DNA from: Odontocerum albicorne
Lineage: Eukaryota > Arthropoda > Insecta > Trichoptera > Odontoceridae
Assembly (NCBI GenBank): GCA_949825065.1
Contig: OX463854.1
Location: forward strand, 19,096,103 to 19,160,102
Length of the DNA stretch: 64,000 nt
Reading direction: 5' to 3'
The translations under genes and the position numbers were made by a program. Below the pieces are notes generated by a model. It was not told where the DNA came from. It ran no database searches and was given only the letters and a program-made list of their open reading frames with translations. Positions within the stretch are counted from its first letter, which is position 1; each line of letters opens with the position of its first letter. Shown one piece after another: positions 34,484 through 46,389 of the stretch.

Positions 34484-35167
34484 CTGCACAGAGAATATAC
34501 AGTCTAATTATTTAGTCCCACTCTGTCTTGTAAAATATCTTTGAGCTCCTTTATTTAAAGGAGTATATGTCAGCGTTGTGTCCACACCATAGGAGATTGT
34601 TAGTGCAGGTTTATATTGCCTATTTATTGGCAACAAAATTGGTTCTGTCCGAAAGTTATTGCAAGTTAGTGAGTTTCATTATTACTTTACAAGTTTGGAA
34701 TTTTGATGAATTTCATTTTGAACACAATAAAATCAATGTATAAAAAGCATCAGTAATGTTATTTAAGTACGTTTAGTGTGTACTGAGAGTGATTAATTCA
34801 GTTTATTGTAGTCAAGAAATAAATGCAATCATTTTTTTGTGGACAGTTAGAATTAACCAAATGGCTGAGTGAAGGACAATTGTAATAAATGGTAAATTAT
34901 TTGAAAATTATGCTGAATTACTTTATCTCTGAACGGAAGGACTCATAATTTAAAAAAAAAAACATAGATTATTGTATTTTAGCAAAAGTGCACCTTGTGA
35001 CTTCTCAGACAATTTCTGAATTTTCCTAGCAGGTAGTTTGGAAGAGGTTGACCCTTCTTATAATCACCTAATCATTGAGTTCACCAAATTTCAGTCAACT
35101 GTTTTTATTTCAATAGAAAAATGTTCAAGATTACAGTTTGTTTAAACATAATCTAAAATATTTAGAT

Positions 35168-35562
35168 CAGGGTTTCCCAACCTTTTTTGGATCAAGTTCC
35201 TTTTAGAGCATCTTAGGATAAGTCAGTCTCTCTAGCATAACATAAGATATTTTTACTTCTTACAAAGTGCAGAAGGTAAAATAAAATGTTTTCAATAATA
35301 CTGAAATTTTGGTTTATTTAGTATGTTATGAAATCATAAATTTTATTTCTAAACAATTTTTTACAGTGGTGAGATTAATGAAGTCAATAAATGAGCTATA
35401 CAGTCAGGTTGAGATTTTTTTATTACAGGAATATTTAATAGATACTACAATGACCCGCATAAAATCACCCTCATAATATTATTTCAGTACACCTTAATAC
35501 CCACTACAAATTGAAATCGCCTCACCCATGGGGGGGATTATTGCCCTTGTTGGGAATCGTTG
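35168..35562. mobile_element. Decayed hAT-like element
   Basis: Left end CAGGGTTTCCCAACC and right end (inverted) CAACGATTCCCAACAAG share TTCCCAAC. Flanking octamers ATTTAGAT and CTTTTGAT agree only partly. hAT-like by comparison with the two better elements in this window. Confidence 0.45.
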
Positions 35563-36439
35563 CTTTTGATTATATGTCTAGACTACACTACAAAAAGTAA
35601 TATTATTGAAAAACAACTGTAAACATTGAACTCTAGAATTGCATCTTTAGTTGTTTATGTATTGACAGTGAAAATGTTGAGAATTAAGAAACCCTAATAT
35701 TCATTATATTTATTATTGAATAAATTCTTTCATGTACCGTTTTTACAGATTGATTTTATCATGTAAAAACATATTACCTAGAAACTGCACAAGGATTTTC
35801 ATCAATTTAGATAGTCAAAAGTAGAAAGTATCTTTCTTAAAAACAGTTATTAGTTTACCTTGAAAATTTGATTTACTGGCACATGGACATAACAAAATAA
35901 ATAAATACATTATACTATATTAAATAGGAATATAGGATTTACATAAACAGGGAGATAATTATAGTCATGGACAAACCATAACATAAGTTACGAGTCAAGC
36001 ACAACATGAAAGGCATTAAAAATATTATATAATATATAAAGAGCCAAAATATTTTTTTCTTTTAGTGATTAACACTGACAATGCAGAAAACACCTATTGG
36101 TATTCATATAAACTTTTGTTGGATGCTCAAAAAGTACATCAACGTTCCATTTTGAATTTATTTGGATGGATTAAAAAAACAAGTGCCATAACAATGTTGA
36201 TAGGGTTTGTAATGGTAAATAATGATGAATTATACCTCCTCTCAGTTTTTACTATTCAAATATGGGCAAGGATTTAGAAATCAGTGTTTTAAAATAAATT
36301 TTTGCATAATATAAGAAATCTTTAATATAATAAAATGAAATTTGGTTGGATAATATCTACGTTGAAAACCTTTTCTAACCAATTAAAAATGTGTAAATAA
36401 GGTCTTAATATAAAAAAATCATACATGGATGTTTTTGTT

Positions 36440-36525
36440 TATGCACCATCAGGAATCGAACCTGTTTTTTTTTAGGCGGAAGACAATCATTTTACTAATA
36501 GAATCCTGTGTACACCGAATGGTAA
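36440..36525 (-). repeat. tRNA-derived repeat fragment
   Basis: ATCAGGAATCGAACCTG (antisense B box) and ACAATCATTTTACTAATAGA (A-box side). Confidence 0.45.
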
Positions 36526-36634
36526 ATCTGAATGACACCATGAGTTGATAACGATAGTGACTTTTTGTTGCTTTTGTTCTAATATTATTTTTGTGAGGTT
36601 AAAAGAACATTTAATTAGTTTCAGTGGTATACAA

Positions 36635-36725
36635 GTGTAGGATGCGCTAGCTGATCAAGCACGTGATCCAGGTTTGATTCATGGTAAATTCTGACTACAA
36701 TAATGTTTATTTATTTATCTTGTAT
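36635..36725 (+). repeat. tRNA-derived repeat fragment
   Basis: GATGCGCTAGCTGATCAAGC then GATCCAGGTTTGATTCATGG (B box) and a TCTGACTAC start of the tail. Confidence 0.45.
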
Positions 36726-38394
36726 CCTTAAATGTGGAAATATTACTCCAAGTGGGTCTGGATAAATGTGAACTTGATAAGAAACTCTATGTCATTAGTT
36801 TACCTTCACTATAAAGAAAGTCTATTGCCTACTATATGGTCAGCTACTTCAAAAGACCAAACGAGATAACCTTGTTTGCTCGATCTACCCTAAACTCTGA
36901 TATCAAGACGATTTTACTGTTTCCTAGAGGGCGCATCTCTAATGCATAATTCAGTAATGGTTCCAGGATACTTTTGCTTGTCCACCTAATATTAAATATT
37001 TTTTAGCAACCTCATATTAAATCAAACAGTACTAACGAGGAATATAAATATAACTATAAATATTTTTCTAATGAAAGTTTGACTCAGATAAAGCATGTCT
37101 TTAGGCTCCGCTTGAATCTGATTACCATCAGTATCTCAGACCAAGACTTCGTGCTGTGCTTGCTGTCCAATAGTTAGGGCACAATAAATCAACACAAGTG
37201 CCATTTATTTACATGATGGATCAACAGTCTACCTTTATCATCAGATATTGCTTAACCTGATCATCATTATTGTCGCCAGTTTTAATATCTTCACTGCTGG
37301 TATTGTGTAGTGTAAGGCATATGCCAGGGGTCACCCACACGATATACAGTGGTGAGCTACAGTGTATGAGTTATTATAGCCTCACAACTTGTATGAGCTA
37401 GTATAGCCCCAGTCACATCAGGAAATGTGACTAAAGCTTACGAAATAATCCTCCTGATGAAATTTGGTAGGCATATTAGTTCATTAAAATACAATATTTT
37501 TTATTTTACTGAAAGGAGTGCATAATTTCATTTACAATGCCATAGTCAGCCATAATTAATGGAATTCATTACACATGACCGATCGTGTTTTTTTCAATCG
37601 TAGGCATTTTTAATTTCCATTATCTATATGTAAAATAACACATATGCACTTACAGCTAAAGAAAACATTGGTCATGGGAGTAATTTTCTATTAGTTCGGC
37701 TGTGTATGTGTTAAGCACATAATCAACCTTTTATTCACAGCTTGTCAATGTTTATAGGTACAATTATATCATGATAAAAATAATTCAAGTTTAAATTTTT
37801 TTTCTTCTTATTATTTATATCCTTTTCCTGTATAACTCCCAAGTATTTTTGACGATGTTAATGCGCTTTTTTTATTTTGGTAAAAACAAATTTAGCATTA
37901 AAATAAAACAGGAGTGTGCAATGACACCACAATATTTATCACAGCCCAGCCCTGTCAGCCATTTCTCTTTCCGCATTTTCTTGAATCCAAGCCAAAATTG
38001 TGATGAAAAATCCACAAGATTATAACGTCGAAATATTCAAATTTCACAGAATTAAAAATATAAGGTCACGTGGAGTGAGAGGTAATATGCCAGGAATTTA
38101 TTGCATCAACGTAATGGAAAGGTCAAAGGTATGGCATAAAATATTAAATGTAAAGAATTGGTACAAACGTACGTGTATCATCGTGGCAGATCCGATCTCT
38201 ATACGTTTTTTTAAGCAAACATTTACTTTGTCGACATCCATACATCTCGTCATACATGCTCTTATATTTTTTATACTTCCCAACTCTATCTATGTTGAAA
38301 GTTTTCATTATAATCTATTACCAATCCAAACTATCTCCAGATTATTTCTTAATTCTAACTCTACATCTTCTTTGCTCTATTATATTCCTTATTC

Positions 38395-38588
38395 TATTAT
38401 ATTTTTTTGATAAAAGATACACAGTACAACCTAGCGGATTTATTGCCAATTTCATCCAACTAACCAGAAGGATATGAAAAGACCTATATGTGAAAAAATA
38501 GACTGACTTTTTTTTGGGTACCATTAAGTATGGAACCAAAAATCTGTCGGTGGAAGACAGTGATCTATCAACTAGGCTACAAAGATTG
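38395..38588 (-). repeat. tRNA-derived SINE-like repeat, family A
   Basis: Antisense: CACAGTACAACCTAGCGGAT, TTATTGCCAATTTCATCC, AACTAACCAGAAGGATATGA, GGTACCATTAAGTATGGAAC and ATCAACTAGGCTACA. Confidence 0.6.
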
Positions 38589-39597
38589 TCAACAGCCTGT
38601 ATATTTTTTTAATTTTCTCAAAAAAATAACACATGAGAATGAAATGTATAAAAGGTATACACGAGATCATACAGTCAATAATCATCAGTTTTTTCCCCGA
38701 CTATATGTACAAAGAATGAGAATATCTCTTACACACAGAGGAGAGTATTTTGTGAATTCATCAAGGATAGATTAATTTGTAGGTCAGTTTGTCTAAGGTA
38801 CTCTCAAAAGTTGATGCCGTGATCACATAAATAAAACTAGTGATAAATAGATGACTTGTACAGTTCCGTTTCACAATAAACTATCAACTTAAGAGGGTGG
38901 TGTTTTAGAATGTATACAAGGCAGCTTTAAGGCATCATTGGCATCCTTTGAGACCTAGTTAGTTAAATACTTTTCTTCCACCTCGTGGGGATACCCAATG
39001 GTAACAAAAAAATAAACAGACTGCTAATTTGGTTAAAGAGTAAGTATGGTAAAAATACTCACACATGCTATAAGTGTGTGAGTTTTGTTGCCTCTCTATG
39101 TGTGGTAATATTCCCAACAAACATAATTATGAATTGTAAGATATTGTGACCTCTCAAGTGGTTTTAAGCTTGAAGACTTGATTAACAGATTGACTATTGA
39201 ATATTTTTTTATCAAATCACGGCAATGCTAAACATGACCATTTAATTTTTTTTTTTAAAACTACAAATATAAGATCAAGTATAAACCATTGTCATATACC
39301 CTTACAAATCCTATCAGTACTGTCAGGCCACTCTGGGCTCACTTGTTTTTGAATCTATGCAAAGAAATTTGTAATAGAATTGAGTTTTGCGCACCCAGTA
39401 AAATTTTATGCAAACAACTCAAGGCGTTTTCAGTGTAGAATGTGTTAATGGGGTCAAAGACAATTTTGCTTCTCAGCCATGTTCTTCGACGTGTCCGCAT
39501 CACCAATTTGGATATGCTGAAGCGTTACCAAACAAACACTAAATAAAATCAGAGAGTAAATTATAAAAAAACTATGTATATAATGAATAAAAATCCA

Positions 39598-39835
39598 GAT
39601 CAGTCTTGAGATAGTTTGGCCATATTGAGAGAATGAGTTCCGAAAGATTTACGAAACAAATATACTTGTCTGGAATGAATAGAGAGTGAAAAAGGGATAA
39701 ATTGAGGAAAGAATGGAAGGAGATAGAGACATTTTAACTGAGGAAAAGGTACAAAGGTAAGGCTTGAAAGGTGTGGAGATCTGTCCTCTCTGCCTACCCC
39801 AAAAGGGATATAGTGTGTTGGTATGTATATAGGTT
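39598..39835 (+). pseudogene. LINE remnant, family L1 3' end
   Basis: Broken frames give FGHIERMSSERFTKQIYLSG, then KLRKEWKEIE, matching the GHVERMNDEKMTKRIY ... GKGRLRKTW of 13823-14263. It ends CTCTGCCTACCCCAAAAGGG ATATAGTG, the family 3' end. Confidence 0.6.
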
Positions 39836-40479
39836 CAGATTATTTGCACCAGCAGTGCTGTCTTTCACGTTTGGATAAATAACTAGCTTATTACAATCAA
39901 ATAATGACAATTGCAATGGGGTTAGTTTAGAAAAAAAGGACCTTTTTTAAGATCCTGAGCATCTAGTATTTTAGCATGTAACAATTAGGTGAATATTATG
40001 TATACATCATAGTTACAATCATGCTTGTCATTCTCTGCAAATAAGGCGGAGTGGAATAAGGCCAGTAGGCGAGATGCCAGATCAAAATAGACCCTAGCCG
40101 CCTGCTTCAGACAAGCAACGCACTGCAAAAATGTCAACAGAAAAGTCGTAACAACCAAAAGTATACACGACAGACTTTGTTCTTAATGCTCCTATGGATA
40201 AGGAGTACTTTGGCAACTGCCCAGAGGAGAAGATGGGAGCTCCAATTGAAAAATGAAAGTGTGTGATTGCCAAATAGCACGTTTGGTACTGTCAAGTCAA
40301 TAATGTTATAATTAAAATTTATAGAAAGTGACACTTCAAAAGAACAGAATTTTTCACAGATCAATCAATATTTTTTTAACTAACCTTGTTTTCAAAATTA
40401 TTCAAGTAAATAAACTGGGGTGAAATTATTTTAATTTTATGAATTGTTGTGGCACTAATTCTGAAAGAATGATGAGAGT

Positions 40480-40690
40480 CTGGGATCACAGACAGTTGAG
40501 GGAAGCTGAGCAAAAGGATGGTGTCATATGAGAAGGATGGATTAAATAAATAAGTTGACAGGATCCTCTCCAAGCGTTGTATTTCAACATGGTCCAGGTC
40601 AGGAGGTGCACCGAGTTTGAGACATAGTAGAGGACCACGAGGTTTAGCATTGAGCATGCGATGAAGAAGAATACGAGTATATTTGTCCTT
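40480..40690 (+). pseudogene. LINE remnant, family L2 3' end
   Basis: Contains AATAAGTTGACAGGATCCTC, GAGGACCACGAGGTTTAGCA and a GATGAAGAAGAATA tail, parallel to 44440-44760. Translation has the ...DQIKELIGS... C-terminal character of a non-LTR element. The open frame on the other strand is a shadow. Confidence 0.45.
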
Positions 40691-40704
40691 AATCACTTCA
40701 TTTC

Positions 40705-40890
40705 ATATTCTGTCATAAATTGTCCCCACATGTAATCTACTCAGTGCACACAGTATTTATTCAGCTGCATTCAGTCTTTTCCACATCCACGTTTCACTCC
40801 TATAGATCAGAGGTACTGAAAAACTCTTGAGGACAAGTACATATGTTTAAGTGCACCATTGACTTTGTTTCTTATAGGCCATGCCGTTTA
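40705..40890 (-). pseudogene. LINE remnant, family L1
   Basis: On the minus strand: GGTGCACTTAAACATATG (GALKHM), YRSETWMWKRLNAAE-like codons, then decay. Same region as VNGALNVIY...YGSETW at 14100-14263. Confidence 0.45.
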
Positions 40891-40924
40891 ATAAATGGAA
40901 TAGAAATTACATATTAGTGAGAAC

Positions 40925-41135
40925 CAGCAACCTATGTGTCTTAGTTTGATAGAAAGATGTTTTCTAACTTGGGGGTTACAGGTTTGATTTGTGTTGCTAC
41001 CTAAATTTTTTGGAAAAGTGTTATAGCCTGTTTTCCTTTATTAATTTTCTGTTTGGTTGGAAAACATTGAAACATGGCAATAAATCTGCCAGGTTGAACT
41101 GTATAAAACGAAAGTATAATACAATACAATACATA
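40925..41135 (+). repeat. tRNA-derived SINE-like repeat, family A
   Basis: Sense copy: ACAGGTTTGATTTGTGTTGC (B box), TTCTGTTTGGTTGGAAAACA, ATGGCAATAAATCTGCCAGG, and a TATAATACAATACAATAC end. Confidence 0.65.
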
Positions 41136-41213
41136 CATATAACAATCAGCAAAGCATGATAGTATTATATTATTTATAATTAAGGCATTAACATTGTGGA
41201 GGTTTAAAGACAT

Positions 41214-41349
41214 TGTAATTTGTTTTTATCAAACACTGTTTATTCCAGTCGTTTGTGTTCCCCTGATGATGAGGTGAAAGCCTTGAAACCGGTAGGGTTA
41301 TACCGTTATAAAAAGTGGAATAAACAGTGTTTGATAAAAACAAATTACA
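41214..41349. mobile_element. Foldback element copy 1 with 34-bp TIR and hammerhead-like core
   Basis: Perfect inverted repeats 41214-41247 and 41316-41349 (starting TGTAATTTGTTTTTATCAAA) enclose a 68-bp centre. The centre has CTGATGA (41263-41269), a possible stem GAGGT/GCCTT closed by a GAAA loop (41271-41284), then GAAA (41285-41288) and a CGGT...ACCG stem (41290-41305). An imperfect 18-bp direct repeat (41155-41172 and 41348-41365) may be a flanking duplication. The order CTGATGA-stem-GAAA-stem is that of a hammerhead core, but stem I is not evident. Confidence 0.75.
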
Positions 41350-42044
41350 TGATAGTATTGTATTAATTAAATATTAAAGAATGATTCTTCCTACGATATT
41401 TTAATTTGAAAACCCAATACCAATCTTTCAACCTCTGCTTAAGTTAACATAATCGTAAGAACATCTTTATGGTTGTATAAAAGATAAGTAATGCTGACCA
41501 CCATAACTAATTAGTAGGAGATTTAGGTTTGATTTGTAATGATTTCCAAAAAAAGGTCTCATTCTAGTTTAAATAGTTCATATGTGATATGCAGTGCACC
41601 TTCCCTTTGTGCATTGTTATATGATGGATCTAAAACCGAAGGCTCGTTTAAATGGGCCTAGGAAAATACCGTCAATTTATTTATATGAGACTTTTCAACA
41701 TATTCAGTGAGGATATGAAAGAGAAAAGTGTGGTATATTTATATATCTTATCAAAAAGTTTCTCTTATTCTATTTGAAAATGTAAAGTAATTTTTTTTCT
41801 TCTTATAAATCATTATAATAATTACCCAAATGTATCAGGAATGCTCTGAAGTTTTACGGAAATTAAAAAAATTTATAAAATCTAAAAACAGATATCACCC
41901 AATAATAACATTATTATCAATAATAATTTAGATAGTTCTGATTTGTGATAACAGATGTCATTTATTTTGTTCCACTTTTGTAAATAAAATGATGTGCACA
42001 TTGTAATAATTCAATTGTAAAATTAAAATTCTCATCCTGATGTA

Positions 42045-42914
42045 CGAGGGTCATCTAGAAAGTAAGGTAACAAGGGCTCCTGAGGCTGGGGGGAATTTTT
42101 TGTTTCGAAGATGGCGCAACTGGCGTGTAGGGGGGATTCTAACGGTCAGTTTGTTTGGTCCCGCGTGTTTGTCGGCCATTTGTTCAGTCACAGTAAATTC
42201 TTCCGATGGAGAGGTCATCGCGCGCTCCCGCCACCTCCCATCCGTGCGAGGTCCACGCGGCCATCCGTTTTTTGACTTTGCAGAACAATACCGCCACGAA
42301 TATCTATTGGAAGCTCGTGGAAGTTTATGGTAGTGATGTGATTGTTGTGATTTCCGACGAACTTGTGCAAAAAATTGAAGAACAAGTGTGAAATGACCGC
42401 CGTGTGACACTTGATGACCTTTACGAAGAATTTCCTGACATTTCTCGAAGTCTCCTTGGTGATATTGTGTCGGAAAAACTTGATTACAAGAAGTTGTGTG
42501 CGAGATGGGTGCTCAGAATGCTCACACCGGAGCACCGTCAAAATCGCGTGATCGCCGCGCGTGAATTTTTGGATCGTTTTGCACCGTTCATTTTTGGATC
42601 GTTTTGGGAGAAGCTTTTCTGGACTCTATCGTAACGGGGGATGAGACGAGGGTGTGTCACTACACCCCAACAATTTTCCAACGATCAGGAGATCGAGGAA
42701 GCTGTGAAGAAGTGGCTGAAAGAGCTGGCGGCGGAGGTCTATGACACTGGCATACAAAAGCTGGTGCCCCGACTACAGAAATGTTTCGATCTCCACGGCG
42801 ATTACGTTGAAAAATAGTTTAATATATTTGTGAAGTATCCTGTGAGTTTCAATTAAATACAAGCATTTTTGATCCTACATAAATGTTGTAACCTTACTTT
42901 CTGGATGACCCTCG
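42045..42914 (+). mobile_element. Third mariner lineage, internally deleted
   Basis: TA-flanked (42043-42044, 42915-42916). Ends CGAGGGTCATCTAGAAAGTA and the inverted CGAGGGTCATCCAGAAAGTA. Fragments of transposase: CEVHAAIRFLTLQNNTATNI, an in-frame TGA (EEQV*NDRR), VTLDDLYEEFPDISRSLLGD, KKLCARWVLRMLTPEHRQNR, then VTGDET and a jump to SEEV..HGDYVEK. Most of the catalytic domain is gone. The TIR resembles that of the intact mariner at 19229-20560 (CGAGG..ATCCAGAAAGTAA), so the two are related lineages. Confidence 0.82.
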
Positions 42915-43179
42915 TAGTGTTGAATAAATAATAGTAGTGTAAAGATTTTATAGTTTCACATTCAGCTATCAGATGATGTGTTAGAGGGGCATTGTTGTTT
43001 TTAATGCGGTCATTTATTTGGTAATTTCATATAAAATGTGTGTATAGGAGTAATAAAGTTAATCCTGTGAATATTTTACAAGCACCATTATATAACATAA
43101 TAGTTCTGAAAAATTATAAAAAAAATCTTAAACCCTGCATGGCACCGTTTAATCATCTAGTACTTCAATATTCTTTTTC

Positions 43180-43328
43180 ATAAAGTACTTCATTACCATG
43201 TGGCAATCTCTTCCAACCAACTAGAAAATTTATTTAATTACACCTTTCTAAAAAAAATTCTTACCTACGGGAATCCAGCCCGTAAACCCCAATTTAGAAG
43301 ATTGGCATCTTTCTAACTAGGCCAAGAC
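43180..43328 (-). repeat. SINE-like repeat, family A, partial
   Basis: Antisense: TTACCATGTGGCAATCTCTT, CCAACCAACTAGAAA, TTACCTACGGGAATCCAGCC and TCTAACTAGGCCAAGACG. Confidence 0.6.
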
Positions 43329-43950
43329 GTTTTGCATACTTTATTTGTAAAATTTTAAATAAATAAATAAATTGAAGAAAAGTAAAAGATTAGACAAACA
43401 AATATTTTATAAAGAAATTGAGTTATCACTTGAAGCATACAATTGTTTATATTAAAAAAACTAGAACATTTAATTTCAAATAATAAGTTGTCACATTATT
43501 GCACCTGCGGAGAGATAATGTTGTCTGGACAATGTTTAAGTTGTCTTTTTAGTATTTGCTCACAAAGTCAAGTTTATGTCCCGGCTCCGCATTAGCTCTG
43601 GTATTGCAGCATATTGGGATGCCACAGCCGATAGTTTTATTGCTCCTTTGGGGATAGTGCGTGTGTTATGTCACACATGTGTGGGACACATGCTGACTGT
43701 TGGCTGGTCAATGTCACCAAGATATTTGTAGACACCACCCGATGACTTAATTGTTGTATTTATCACTTGAAGAGGTTTGACTCAAAGTATCCTGGCATTC
43801 TGATGTTTATTAATTCATTTCTTCACAGCATAAAAAATTTATTGATCATGACAAAAAATCATTTAAAATATGAACGTGAGTTTAATTTACTTTCAACAAT
43901 TCAACTGAAAAAAAAAAGTATTTCTTTTGTCATGATTCAATAAAACTTGA

Positions 43951-44112
43951 CAACCTTTGTGGTCTAGTTGGTAAGACGTTTTTTATCCAACTTGAAAGTT
44001 GAGGATTCCAGTGTGGTTTTTACTTAACATCTTCCTGGTTGGTTGGAGGATATTGCCACATTGCAGTAAACCCACCAGGTTGTACTGCATACAACATAAA
44101 TGTAATAAAAAA
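43951..44112 (+). repeat. tRNA-derived SINE-like repeat, family A
   Basis: Sense copy with a clear A-box region GTGGTCTAGTTGGTAAGACG, GTTGAGGATTCC, CTTCCTGGTTGGTTGGAGGA, TATTGCCACATTGCAGTAAA and AGGTTGTACTGCATACAAC. Confidence 0.65.
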
Positions 44113-44364
44113 ATTAACTTAAACAATCTTGTGTTTTTTACTTTAAACAATCATTGTCAATAATACAATAAATTCAGGTGAAAAAAGAAAAATCATTCTG
44201 GACAACATGAGACACTAAAATGCCTAGTGAGCATGCAAATTATTTATTCCTAACTACATTAAACAAAATTGTATGAAGCGGAAACATGTGTGATGAGAAA
44301 AAAAAACAAGAAAGATGCCTAATTGATATTGGGAGGTGGATACTAAGTATACCATGATACATTA

Positions 44365-44428
44365 ATGACCACATGACATGATGACCATATGACCAAATGA
44401 CCATATGACCACATGACACATTAATGTC
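44365..44428 (+). repeat. Short tandem ATGACCA-type repeats
   Basis: Irregular 9- to 10-bp units (ATGACCATATGACCAAATG and similar) repeated about six times. Confidence 0.6.
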
Positions 44429-44439
44429 TCTTATCCTTC

Positions 44440-44760
44440 AAGAATTAGAGATAACCAAAAGACTTTTGAAAACATGCAGGAAAAGAATCCTAACATATTT
44501 TGGGCATGTTGCCAGAAAAAAATAACAAGTCTGGAGAAGCCGGTGATCACAGGGACAGTTGAAGGAAAACGAGCAAAATGAAGGTGTCCTATAAGATTGG
44601 CGGATCAAATAAAGGAATTGATTGGATCCTCTTTAAACACTGCAATTTAGCATGTCGCATGACCGGGAAGGATGGAAACAGGTGGTGTGCCAAAAGCAGA
44701 CATAGTGGAGGACCACGAAGTTCAGCATTCAACAAGTAATGAAGAAGATGACCTTAATTG
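44440..44760 (+). pseudogene. LINE remnant, family L2 3' end
   Basis: Broken frames give LTYFGHVARKK, then LADQIKELIGSSLNTAI and GGVPKADIVEDHEVQHSTSN. It ends in GAAGAAGATGACC, similar to 40480-40690. Confidence 0.5.
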
Positions 44761-45089
44761 TGATCAATAATTTTGATACCTTATTTAAGTATTGCATTTA
44801 ATATATTATTAACAAGACCTACAAATGATAAAGTAGGTGTAAAAATATCACATATAAGGTTACCTGAATCTTTCTTTGATACACAACTAATCTTATTTAC
44901 TTTTCCCAGCTATTTTATTTTTCTATTTTTAGACATTCTTAAGGTAAACAAATACATTTTAAATCTTTATATTTTTCAGCATCATGAAGGCCTTTTAAAT
45001 GTCTATATTATTTGTTTATCATCCAAATTCATTTTTCATTGATTCATATGTTTTAAAGTAACTACATATTAATTAATGATAAATGGATT

Positions 45090-45279
45090 GTAATTTATTT
45101 AGTCAAACACTGTTTATTCCACTTTATATAACGGTATAACCCTACCAGTTTCAAGGGGAGTACAAACAATATAAGAGTCTTGTTTGTGCTCCCCTGATGA
45201 TGAGGTGAAGAAAACCTTGAAACCGGTGGGGTTATACCGTTATATAAAGTAGAATAACAGTGTTTGACCAAACAAATTA
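45090..45279. mobile_element. Foldback element copy 2 with hammerhead-like core
   Basis: A long inverted repeat: the left arm (from GTCAAACACTGTTTATTCCA at 45102) is the near reverse complement of the right arm (ending TGTTTGACCAAACAAATT, about 45279), with a 20-bp internal piece missing from the left arm. The right arm holds CTGATGA (45194-45200), GAGGT/ACCTT stem with a 7-nt loop (45202-45218), GAAA (45219-45222) and CGGT...ACCG. The loop-proximal pair of the stem is U-A here and U-G in copy 1. Confidence 0.72.
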
Positions 45280-45315
45280 AGTGTTAATGCCTACTATAAA
45301 TAATATATAAGTGAA

Positions 45316-45558
45316 TTGTATGTGAAATGTGAGGAAAAATACCTGAGAATGAATGTTGCAAAATCCAAAGTCATGGTAATTGAAAAGGGTGAAAGGAAAA
45401 GTAAACACGAAATTTGGTTGAACAATGCAAGAATACAAGTTAAAGAATTCCACTATTTGGATATGTTTTCAGGTGACGGAGAGGTGGATGAAGATATTGG
45501 ATACCGAGTTGCAATACGAAGTCGATGGGACATTAAAATACATATGTATATTAAAACT
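45316..45558 (+). pseudogene. LINE family L1, 5' part of an interrupted copy
   Basis: Reads EEKYLRMNVAKSKVMVIEKG then VKEFHYLDMFSGDGEVDEDI and GYRVAIRSRWD, the end of the reverse transcriptase region of this LINE type (AKSKVM..., EF.YLGS). The copy is interrupted at 45559 by an RTE-like insertion and resumes at 46381. Confidence 0.65.
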
Positions 45559-46380
45559 GGTGATTGATGGAAAATACCTGAGGCATTTGAGATTTGCAGA
45601 TGATATCGTTATATTCTCACAAAACCCGAATGATCTTCAGCACCAACTGCAAGAATTGGCAGAGGTCAGTAAGGAAGTTGGTTTAAAAATGAATATATCA
45701 AAAACCAAAAACTCGTATATGATGAACAGTTTTGCTATCCCAAAACCAATAAACGTAGACGGAAAGCCGCTAGAACTTGTCCAGGCATATGTGTATCTGG
45801 GCCAACTTGTTTCCTTTGTAGGTGGCATATCGGAGGAAATAGCACGAAGAACAAAACTAGCGTGGAGCTCATTTGGATGTTTGAACAACATCTTCAAAAG
45901 TAATCTCCCAATATCCTTGAAGTGAAGGGTCTACAACCAGTGTATTCTTCCAGTACTTACATATGGCTGCGAGACATGGATGCTCACAGTAAAGAACACA
46001 CAAAAGCTCCAGACCGCAAAAAAGAGCATGGAGAGATGCATGTTGGGATATACTAAAAGATACCATAAATGAAACACCTGGATTCGTAATATTACAAAGG
46101 TAGAAGACGTTACACAGGTGTGCAAAAGAATGAAGTGGCAATGGGCAGGACACGTAGCCAGAATTTCAGACTTCCGATGGACATCCGAAATAATCCAATG
46201 GTACCCAAGAGGCATAAAGAGGCCCAGAAGAAGACCGAAAGTACGCTGGATAGATGAAATCAGGAAGCATGGCAGAATCACATGGCATCAACGAGCAAAA
46301 AAACGAACTATTTGGAGTCAACTTGAGGAGACCTTCATCCAGCAGTGGATCGACCCTAGTTGACAATGATGATGATGATG
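45559..46380 (+). mobile_element. RTE-like LINE insertion, 5'-truncated, with TSD
   Basis: Starts at DGKYLRHLRFADDIVIFSQN (RT catalytic FADD motif) and continues through KEVGLKMNISKTK, EEIARRTKLAWSSFGCLNNI, a TGA near 45922, then LTYGCETW, KRMKWQWAGHVAR and KVRWIDEIRKHGRITWHQRA to FIQQWIDPS and a stop. The tail is (GAT)n, as in RTE-type elements. The 9-bp ATTAAAACT at 45550-45558 and 46381-46389 is the target duplication. One nonsense and at least one frameshift make it dead. Confidence 0.85.
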
Positions 46381-46389
46381 ATTAAAACT

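Noticed and set aside
38000..38775. Overlapping open frames of 60-136 codons
   Set aside because: Compositionally like AT-rich chance frames, overlap a SINE copy, and show no domain.
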